In this document: positions 55,835-64,000 of the stretch, one piece after another
Numbering within the stretch: the stretch's first letter is position 1
Layout of the letters: the number at the start of each line of letters is the position of its first letter
NCBI RefSeq assembly: GCF_018294505.1
Contig: NC_057802.1
Coordinates: forward strand, 552,958,202-553,022,201
Direction of reading: 5' to 3'
Origin: Triticum aestivum
Taxonomy: Eukaryota > Streptophyta > Magnoliopsida > Poales > Poaceae
DNA: 64,000 nucleotides
The notes under the pieces: generated by a model
The model's database searches: none
What the model saw: only the letters and a program-made list of their open reading frames with translations
Told to the model about the DNA's origin: nothing
Translations under genes and position numbers: made by a program

Positions 55835-58217
55835 TGGGTGAACTGGATTATGACTTGCGTCACCTCGGTTAGATACATTGTCAAATTTAATGGCACCCTT
55901 TGGATTCGTTCACCCCGTCGCGTGGGCTTCGTCAAGGTGACCCCCTCTCCCCTTTTTTGTTCCTGTTTATTGCTGATGGGCTTTCTGCTCTGTTGAAGGA
56001 TGGAGAGGAAAAAGGACTATTCACATCTTTGAAGGTGTGTCGGCGGGCGCCTGGCATCTCCCACTTTCTGTTCGCTGATGACACCCTCTTGTTTTTTAAG
56101 GCAGACTCACACCAAGCTAATGGGGTCCGCTCAATAATCACAACTTATGAAGGCGCCACAGGGCAACTCATCAACCCAGCTAAATGCAGTATTATGTTTG
56201 GTAGAGCTTGCTCAGAGAATGACCAAAACAGTGTTAGAGCAGAGTTGCAGGTTCAGCTCTCAACTTTTGAGGAGAAATATTTGGGGCTCCCAACTCCTGA
56301 TGGCAGAATGTCCAAAGGAAAATGTCAGAATCTACAAGCCCGCTTGACAAAAAGAATGATTGCTTGGGGAGATACTCTATCCTTGGCAGGCAAGGAAACG
56401 ATGATCAAGGCAGTCGCACAAGCTATACCCACTTATATGATGGGCGTGTTCAAGCTTCCCATGTCTGTCTGTGACGATCTTAACAGGATGGTCCGTAATT
56501 TTTGGTGGGGGTCATCGAAGGGGAAGCGAAAAACACACTGGCAAGCTTGGCCAAAAATTCAGAGGCATAAGTTGTGTGGTGGACTGGGCTTTCGAGATTT
56601 CAGGGTGTTCAATCAGGCCTTGCTGGCTAGGCAGGCTTGGAGGTTATTAACTAAACCTGACAGTCTTTGTGCGCAGGTTCTTAAAGCCCGCTACTATCCC
56701 GAGGGAAGGATGGAGGATACTGTCTTTACTGGGAATGCATCAGTGACTTGGCAATCCATCCAGCACGGCCTCGACCTATGGCGGGTGCGCAGCGGTATGC
56801 AAATCCGCATTTGGCGAGATAGGTGGCTGCCTCGAGAACCATCTGGCCAGCTTATCACGCCCCAGGGAACGTGCCGACTCCGGCGTGTGTCCGATCTGTT
56901 GGGCGCAAATGGGGCCTGGAAGGTCGATGTTCTCCGCCAATATTTTCTTCCGATCGATGTCGATACCATCACCAGCATAAAGACTTCCCCTCGTGCCTCG
57001 GACGATGTTCTGGCATGGGCCCCGGAGAAATCTGGTGTCTTCTCCGTCCGTTCAGCATACCGCTTTGCCATGGATGAGCGCGAACATCCGCTGGCAAGCG
57101 CATCGAGCAGGGCACCGGATGGTCGGCGCGCCATCTGGAAGACCATATGGGGGTGCCCTGCTCCCCCAAAGGTACGAGTCTTTGCATGGAGGCTGGTGTC
57201 TAATTCTCTCGCTATTTGGGCAAATAAATTTACGCGTAATCTGGAGCTTAATGATCTTTGTCCCCTATGTGGTGTGGAACGCGAGGATGGCTTCCACGCT
57301 ATGTGCAGATGCCCTCGAGCCAGGGACCTATGGAGAGCTGTGGCAAGGGACTGGCCCCTTCCAGACGTCGACGAGGTGCGCTACACAGGACCAGAATGGC
57401 TACTCGGTGTGCTCGATCAGCTACCTGAGATTAGCCGCATGGTGCTGTTGATGGTTCTTTGGCGTATTTGGCATGTCAGAAATGAGATTACACATGACAA
57501 AGCTCCGCCGTCGACGGAATCTTCCAGACGCTTCCTTCAAAGCTACATAAACTCTTTGTTGTGCATCAAGCAGTTTCCACAGGAGGACCAAGTCAAAGGG
57601 AAGATGGTGCTTTCGCCGGACAGTGTACGCCTTGCTCCAAACCAAGTGAAAAAGCAACGTGCGTGTGAAGCAGAGATGCAACGCTGGTCACGGCCGCCGG
57701 ATGGTTGGAGTAAGCTAAATACGGATGGTAGTTATGTCGCTGCTAATCGTACTGCTGGGTGTGGTATGGTGTTGCGGGACGCCCATGGTGAAATTATTTT
57801 CACAGCATGCCGGCAGCTCTTTGCATGTGATAATGCCCTTGATGCCGAACTGGAGGCATGCAAAGAAGGCCTCGCGCTTGCACTGGAGCGCACGACCTGC
57901 CCCATCCAGGTGGAGTTGGACTGCTCGGAAGCAGTGGTGATGCTACAGGCCACTGAACGGAACCGGTCGAGGCATATGACCATTGTGAGTGAAATTTAGG
58001 AGATGTTAAAAGTTGATAGGGAGATCTCAGTTACTCTTATTCGCCGTACCAAAAATAAAGTTAGTCATAGTCTAGCTGCCTACGGGCGTTGTACTCCTCG
58101 GACTGCGGTGTGGTTAGGAGGAGGTATAGACGAAATTGTGAACTTGTGCAAAGATGATGCACCACCTTAAGTAATGAGATTTTCCTTTTCCCCGCCAGAA
58201 AAAATAGAGCAACGTCG
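53410..58217 (+). mobile_element. 5'-truncated LINE with 15-bp target duplication
   Basis: The body is 53425-58202, flanked by AATAGAGCAACGTCG on both sides (53410-53424 and 58203-58217), with a short A-run at the 3' end. It encodes endonuclease, reverse transcriptase, zf-RVT and RNase H in order. No separate ORF1 is present, so the copy is 5' truncated. There are only three visible lesions (a stop, a frameshift and a late stop), which makes it one of the younger LINE copies of the window. Confidence 0.93.
55835..58170 (+). pseudogene. LINE ORF2, second part: reverse transcriptase, zf-RVT and RNase H
   Basis: After the TGA, the old frame continues to about 55900. There one missing base shifts it into the frame running to 57999. 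The motifs are SRGLRQGDPLSPFLF (55912), the catalytic FADD (about 56077), WAWAPEKSG-like and zf-RVT CPLCGVEREDGFHAMC (57265), and RVT_3 RNase H with NTDGSY (57720), DAELEACKEGLAL and LDCSEAV. A TAG at 57997 truncates the last ~55 residues, which are still readable to 58170 (NKVSHSLAAYGR). The catalytic residues of both enzymes are kept. Confidence 0.88.
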
Positions 58218-61200
58218 GACAAAAATGCGCTGCTCTTTTTTCTGCAAAAAAAGTAATAATAACTCCAGATCGCCATTTTTTTTGTGGTCGTTACGCATGG
58301 GCCTACGCCGCAGCTTTCAGCCCAGACGTGCCTGGCCCACTCTCCTGCTCTACTCGGCCCGACCAACTCGCACTGCAGCATAGTCCCCGTCCCGTGATCC
58401 TCAAAAAAAAAAAAAATCCCTGTCCCCGTGTCCCGTGCACGCGTACTCCATCTCCGGATACCTTGTCTAAACAAAATATCTCCGGATACCTAAAAAAAAA
58501 AACAACTCCGGGTCGACGCCACCGCCCACCGCCGCCGTATCTCACCCNNNNNNNNNNNNNNNNNNNNNNNNNNNNNNNNNNNNNNNNNNNNNNNNNNNNN
58601 NNNNNNNNNNNNNNNNNNNNNNNNNNNNNNNNNNNNNNNNNNNNNNNNNNNNNNNNNNNNNNNNNNNNNNNNNNNNNNNNNNNNNNNNNNNNNNNNNNNN
58701 NNNNNNNNNNNNNNNNNNNNNNNNNNNNNNNNNNNNNNNNNNNNNNNNNNNNNNNNNNNNNNNNNNNNNNNNNNNNNNNNNNNNNNNNNNNNNNNNNNNN
58801 NNNNNNNNNNNNNNNNNNNNNNNNNNNNNNNNNNNNNNNNNNNNNNNNNNNNNNNNNNNNNNNNNNNNNNNNNNNNNNNNNNNNNNNNNNNNNNNNNNNN
58901 NNNNNNNNNNNNNNNNNNNNNNNNNNNNNNNNNNNNNNNNNNNNNNNNNNNNNNNNNNNNNNNNNNNNNNNNNNNNNNNNNNNNNNNNCTCGCCGTTCTT
59001 GGCGAGGTACATTGCTACAGGAGATCGCCAGGAAATACCACCGGCGACCGGAGGCGACGACGATGAGGGAGATGGAGGCCTCGCGCGCGCGCATCAGTGG
59101 CGCCTGGGGGCCGGACGCGTGGCGGAGATTGGGGAGTCGCTGGCACCGGCCACGGCCACGTCCACTCAGGTATGCCCGGCGGGCCGGCCAGGTTGCGGGG
59201 GCAATAGAGGAGCTATGCCTCTCAGCAAGATAATTGCCTCTCTGCTTTTATTTCGTGTTAGGTTGTCCATCCGCCGAATGGATTTGAGAAAATTATTTTA
59301 GGGCAGGCAAGAGGTTCACTTCTCGCTGCTTGTTTTTGTTCAGTGATTTGTGATGTCTTAGCAGCTCAATAGGTTCAAACTTAATGGAAAAGCTTTGCCA
59401 CCAAAATTTTGTAGTTCACTCCTCACTGCTATCAAATTGTCTCGAAAAGGTTCCTCAGTATGTAAATTGGGCAGGGTTTTCGTTAATTACACCTAAATTT
59501 ATTTTGATATCTCTTGTTGCCAAAATTGAGCTAAACCTGACATCAATATCTGCTATTCACGGCCTTCTATTTCTACTTGCAGATTAATTCCCTAATTATT
59601 GCTGCTATCTTTTTTGCATTGCGTCGTATGTCATGTGCATGTGGTCTGGCAGAAGACCAAAACGAATCAAAAGTTAGAAAAATCCATAGAACTGACCTTA
59701 TGTTGTCGATTTGTTAAGTACTCCTATCATATAACTTAATATTCTTTTTCAATCCACTATCATGGTTATGTAAGTGTTGATCTGTTATCAGCCGCAATTT
59801 GATTGGAGATAGAAGGGAGCGTGTGGGCAGTTGTTCATGCCTTAAAAACATAGCCTGGGATGAGTGTCGCCAGCAATGTACTTTGACATAAGCAGCCATA
59901 GAATCATTTACAAGGCAGACATTCATGCCTACAAGATTTTGCTTAATCTGGCCACAAGTAAGCACCCTGGGACGAGTGTCTAGTCAACGGAGCACACTTC
60001 TTATGCCTAGATATAAAGATTATATGTGCTTTCGGTGCAAGTAAGTTAATGTGCATTGCAAGTTTGCGACTAAATGTTTCATATATACTTGATTGAGCAG
60101 AACTAACCTCCCAATGCCAAAGTTGAAACTGAACCTTAAGAGTATGTCATAACATAATACCTGTTGTATGTGAGCCATGTTCCAGTCTGGTTCATAAGGC
60201 CCAATCCCATGCACTGACCTAGAAGAGGAGCTTGTCTGGTGTCTGATTGGGTGCGCCGCCACACACACCAAATTGACAGGGCTCCTGATATATGTCTCTC
60301 GTGCTACAATACCATACTGATCTGCATGCAGTCTTAGAAGTTAGAATCACTGATGGTCGTTGGCATAAGAAAATAGTGTTCATAAATATACATCTTGTAA
60401 GATAGGCAGACAATCTTCTTTTCATAAATAAACAAATAAAGGCATGCCTCAATATTGCTATATTTGAATGTGATTATAAAAGTCCTGCACATGCTTCTAC
60501 AAAATGGGTATTATGGGGTTTGACTGCATGGGAAAAGCACCCCGACAAGTTCTCAATTATTCTGAAGGTGTACTAATGGGCAAGGGTCTAAAGTTCATGC
60601 AATTTTTGAACTTTAGAACCAATGTACTGAGAAACAAACTATGAACAGCGTTCTGAATAATCAAAACTGAAAACTAAGTTTTGGCAGATCTATTCTTTTT
60701 TCTTTTCTACGTCTTGCAAACTATATTTAGTTTGAAGTTCAAAATCTGCACACATTCACAACCACGCCCTTCCCTACCAATCCACCTTGTAGAATTTGTG
60801 AGAACTTTTACATGTTATTTTCATACAACATTTTTGGCGTTTTGTGTATTTGCGCAGGATATACTCCTGTTTATGACGGGCAAGTTATTAAACTGTTTAT
60901 TAACTATTACCCTTGTCAATACTAACAAGTCAATTTGAAACTGAACACTGATGCGTGTTTTGTTTCCTATTTCTTGGGTGCAAACATATTTATCTACTCA
61001 GTATCATTTAAACGAAGCCTATTGCTGAATAAAGCGCTTTAAATTCTCTGCAATGTTTATGGCATTTTCAAACATTGACCTTTCACTGTGTATTGCATTA
61101 AGGCTCATAACTGTTTCAGAAGTCAATGGTAGTGCTACCATAGGCTGAGCTAGGTACAGCCATCTAATTTGCTACTCTAGAGACCTAAGAAGGTGAAGTC

Positions 61201-61400
61201 CCTGTGGCCTGCATTCCAGTTTATCATGTAATTTTAGAAGAAATAGTTCATCATGCAATTGTTACAGACTAAAACTTTTATTTTATAACGATTGCCTTTT
61301 GGTTATCATTACAACAACGGAGTTTCATTTTATCATTTCATCCCTTATCTCCTAGCTAGCTTGAACACCGTACTGTATTGGATTCGGCAACACCTATAAT
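58218..61400. other. Non-coding region with an N gap
   Basis: No gene is supported. 58380-58540 and 58989-59180 are GC-rich and could be the ends of a CpG-island-like first exon hidden by the gap, with a possible donor at CACTCAG|GTATGC (59167). The remainder to 61400 is AT-rich single-copy-looking sequence without coding frames of note. Confidence 0.4.
58548..58988. other. Assembly gap (N)
   Basis: Unknown bases inside a GC-rich stretch. Confidence 1.
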
Positions 61401-61425
61401 AATTTCTGAACTTAGCTTATGAAGG

Positions 61426-62832
61426 ATGAAGGAAAGATTGTGGTATCCCTCCAAGGACTGTCTACGGATGATCTCCTCGTGCACCAGTTTTACCCTCCCC
61501 CTCAACCAGCTTGTGGTATCTGTCAAAGCGGCTACTTGTGGTGCCAAGGCGGTGGGCCCGCTTAGCAAGATCTGGGTGCTAGTTGACGACGTGCCAGTGG
61601 GGCTTCGATCTGTGGAGTTCATGATGGCGTTTGGTAAGCTCATTGGCAAGCCCGTGGAAGTGGATTCGGAATCCCTGGGCAAGGTTGGCCCGGTTCGTCT
61701 CAATGTCTGGTGCATCGACCCCGTTTGCATTCATGGCTCTGTGGATGTCTTCCCTTCTCCTGAGGGTGTGCGACTTCGGGTGGAGGGTGCTGAACCCCGT
61801 GCTCCTCCTCCACCTCCGCCTCCTCCTTCCAAGCCTTCGGACCAAGACGACACGCAGGGGGATGGTTCGGCTGGGGGGCAGAACCCAAGTGGAGGTACTG
61901 ATCCGCGTTTTACACAATCTGAATGGGATAAGTTGGATCCGGATGAACGCGAGCTGCTCAAGGATAATGCCCCTGCCCCTAATCCTCAGAAGGAGGACTT
62001 GGCTTCCCGTGTCGCTGGTGCTGGTAAGGGGACCCCCTTCTCTGGAGTTTGCTCCAATGTGCCTACTCGCCCGCAGTCTCCTTCCTTCTCTGGGATCGAG
62101 GATCTTCCTGCTTCCCCCTTGCGCTCCACCGAGCCCTCAACTAAGAAGAAGAAGAAGTCTTCGGTCCGGAAATTCTCGGCTAAGAGTCGGGCCTCCTCCA
62201 CTTCCAAGCTTTCGGCGGCGGATCTGGCTCGTCGTCTGGACAAGGACCTGGGCTCCGCCTCGGGGTCTGGCCCTGGGCCGGCGTCGCCGATCCGGTGCTC
62301 CCCTGTGCTGCATTCTCCAGCGTCCACGGCGCGGAAGGGCCGGCGTGTGCGTGACTCTGGCGTTTCGGTGGCGATGCAGGCGGAACGGCGTGCCGCGGCC
62401 AAGGATCTCCCTCCTTCAGGTTTGTCTGCCCAACCATCTCTTCCTGCCTCTCCTGTTCGCCTTGTTTTACCAGCTCTGTCAGATGACCATTTGCTGCATA
62501 TCATGTCTGATATTGGGGTGGCTGCGATACCGGGGATGGGCTCCCCCTCTCACCTTCTTTCTGTCATTAGGGCCAATGAGGCAGCCCAGGCTGCCATTGC
62601 TAAGGCCGTTGAGGCCGCGAAAGGTGCTGGTCCTGCTGGTGCTCAGGGCCAAGCCGGGGGGTTGGAGGCGACAAATGGTTGTGGCCAGTCGTCTGCCCCC
62701 CGGCCCTTGCTAAGGTTGGGCGTCCCAAGCGATCTAAGCCTTGTGGGGCTTCGTGCAGATCGAGTCTCCGTATTAAAAACCTTTCCTTCAAATGAGAGCT
62801 TTATTTTGGAATATTCGTGGTTTCGGTGCTAG
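61426..62832 (+). CDS. LINE ORF1 protein (Gag-like), possibly 5' truncated
   Basis: The frame has 468 residues. The N-terminal ~110 residues (WVLVDDVPVGLRS, VEFMMAFGKLIGKPVEVD, KVGPVRLNVWCIDP) match the DUF4283-like RNA-binding region of plant LINE ORF1 proteins. It is followed by a proline run (APPPPPPPPS), a long Ser/Pro/Lys-rich disordered segment with KKKKKSS, and an alanine-rich stretch (EAAQAAIAKAVEAAKGAG) that may form a coiled coil. No CCHC knuckle is seen. The first 30 residues do not look like the family, so the true start is probably lost or frameshifted. The 3' end overlaps ORF2 by 41 bp in another frame. Confidence 0.75.
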   Translation: MKERLWYPSKDCLRMISSCTSFTLPLNQLVVSVKAATCGAKAVGPLSKIWVLVDDVPVGLRSVEFMMAFGKLIGKPVEVDSESLGKVGPVRLNVWCIDPVCIHGSVDVFPSPEGVRLRVEGAEPRAPPPPPPPPSKPSDQDDTQGDGSAGGQNPSGGTDPRFTQSEWDKLDPDERELLKDNAPAPNPQKEDLASRVAGAGKGTPFSGVCSNVPTRPQSPSFSGIEDLPASPLRSTEPSTKKKKKSSVRKFSAKSRASSTSKLSAADLARRLDKDLGSASGSGPGPASPIRCSPVLHSPASTARKGRRVRDSGVSVAMQAERRAAAKDLPPSGLSAQPSLPASPVRLVLPALSDDHLLHIMSDIGVAAIPGMGSPSHLLSVIRANEAAQAAIAKAVEAAKGAGPAGAQGQAGGLEATNGCGQSSAPRPLLRLGVPSDLSLVGLRADRVSVLKTFPSNESFILEYSWFRC

Positions 62833-64000
62833 GGGGCGCCGTGACCAGATTCATGACTTGGTTTGTGGTGAACATATTGACATTTTAGGGCTGGTCAAAA
62901 CGTTTAAGGAATCCTTTTCCCCTTCTGAACTCTCTGCGGTAGCTGGGATGGATAGGTTTGATTGGCACTTTCTCCCCGCCTCGGGTCATTCTGGGGGAAT
63001 CCTTATTGGGTCCAAGCGGGACGTTTTTGATTTCATTGCTTTTGATCATGGCATCTTTTGGGCTAGCTGCGTGGTTCATCATCGTCAGCTCAACACTTTG
63101 TGGGAATTTATGGTGGTATATGGCCCTGCGGATCACACGCTTGCTCCTCTCTTTTTGGACGAACTATCGATTAAGATTGAAACATGTAATATTCCTCTTC
63201 TAATTGGGGGTGATTTCAACTTGTTACGTTCTCCGGCCGACAAGAATAATCCTAATTTCTCCTGGCCACTTGCCAATGCTTTTAATGATTTCATTAGTAA
63301 CTGCGAGATGCGTGAGCTCCCTAGGGTGGGGGCGCGTTTCACCTGGTCTAACCATCAATCCTCGCCTGTCCGGTCGGTGCTGGACAGGGTTTTTGTTTCT
63401 GTTCAGTGGGACTCGCTGTTTCCCCGCGCGCTGCTTAAGGCTAGGCCTGCGGTGGGCTCTGATCATGTTCCCCTGATCCTGGATGCAGGTATCCTCTCTC
63501 TTGTTTCTCCCTCCCGTTTCCAGTTTGATGCTTCTTGGCTTGTTGTGGAGGGCTTTTGTGACATGATGGTTTCTAAGATTACTAATCTTCTCTCGTCTCC
63601 TCACCGCTCATTTGGTCCCTTGGATGATTGGCACAAGGTGTCTTATGAGTTGCGTAAATTCTTAAGGGGGTGGTCTCGGAATAGGGCGGTCGAGTTGCGT
63701 AGAGACAAGGAATCCCTCGAATCTCAAATCAGGGATTTGGACCAATCTGCTGACACATCTGGGCTCTCCGCCTCTCAGTGGGCTACTCGCTACTCCCTGG
63801 AAGACGCTTTGCTGTTGCTTCACCAACAGTCAGAGATTTGCTAGCGCCAACGAGGTGCCCTTAACTGGACCTTAAAAGGGGATGCTATGACGGCCTATTT
63901 TTTGCGATCGCGAATGGCAGACGCCGCAGGTGTTTCATTGACACTCTGTTGATTGACGGCGTTAGAGTTTCTGACTAGTCTCTCATTATGAATCACATTG
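62792..64000 (+). pseudogene. LINE ORF2, endonuclease part, interrupted and cut by the window end
   Basis: It starts at an ATG inside the end of ORF1 and reads MRALFWNIRGFGARGRRDQI, the usual start of this LINE type. The endonuclease motifs are WNIRG, the GHSGGILIG step, LLIGGDFNLLRS (63199), RFTWSN, LDRVFVS and SDHVPLIL (63458). The position of the catalytic Glu (usually in a QET-like motif) reads LVKTFKES, so that residue appears lost. A TAG at 63842 stops the frame. Reading continues beyond it (RQRGALNWTLKGDA) with at least one more lesion before the window ends. The copy is inactive. Confidence 0.82.

Larger units (their letters stand above)
61415..64000 (+). mobile_element. LINE with ORF1 and ORF2, running off the window
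   Basis: This is a second LINE lineage, different from those at 34267 and 53425. The left edge near 61415 is estimated from where ORF1-like coding begins. The target duplication cannot be checked because the 3' end is outside the window. Confidence 0.8.

Noticed and set aside
61631..62713. 360-codon frame inside LINE ORF1
   Set aside because: It is another frame of the same sequence and has Leu/Arg-rich composition without domains. ORF1 in the 61426 frame has the family motifs.

Overview
The window is nuclear DNA of a grass from the wheat tribe (Triticeae: wheat, Aegilops, barley relatives). The evidence is the mix of repeats. It holds a complete Copia retrotransposon with a BARE/WIS/Angela-type LTR start, a second degraded copy on the other strand, a CACTA transposon end with its internal repeat blocks, an Au-type SINE, Stowaway, Harbinger and hAT MITEs, and several plant LINEs. 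Genes are few and long-intron, and five N gaps show that this is a draft assembly.

Layout. 1-1118 is CT/CA-rich non-coding DNA. 1128-2071 is a long-armed foldback transposon with a 9-bp target duplication. From about 2090 to 22870 there are four diverged copies (A-D) of one transcription-unit-like sequence. Each has a TATA box, a GC-rich first exon ending at a splice donor, and downstream exon-like blocks that carry a recurring motif (TTTAGTGGAACTGCACAAAA, on the + strand). No peptide is shared between copies, so they look like a tandem non-coding RNA family or its remains. Unit D is split by a complete Copia element (12021-20935) with one uninterrupted gag-pol frame and a clean 5-bp target duplication. 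22943-23223 is a Harbinger-type MITE. About 23380-27513 is CACTA-derived sequence ending in a clear CACTA terminus. 27514-34266 is the degraded minus-strand Copia with a solo LTR nested inside it. It was itself inserted in a LINE, whose remainder runs to 38248. 38249-46500 holds MITEs, an F-box pseudogene, two tandem MATH-domain pseudogene fragments each bordered by the same hAT MITE, and a SINE.

The one convincing protein-coding host gene is on the minus strand at 46822-51727. It is a two-exon gene for a ThDP-dependent 2-hydroxyacyl-CoA lyase / oxalyl-CoA decarboxylase of 573 residues. Its 3.2-kb intron contains a LINE fragment and a 650-bp tandem duplication. Downstream in + coordinates lie a nearly intact 5'-truncated LINE with a 15-bp target duplication (53425-58202) and the first 2.6 kb of another LINE with overlapping ORF1/ORF2 that runs off the window end.

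The most unusual signal is the A-D array. The same short motif sits just downstream of several splice-acceptor-like sites. Two of the exon-like blocks also carry a hairpin whose 3' arm is antisense to the motif, and one stem pair differs between the two hairpins by a compensatory change.
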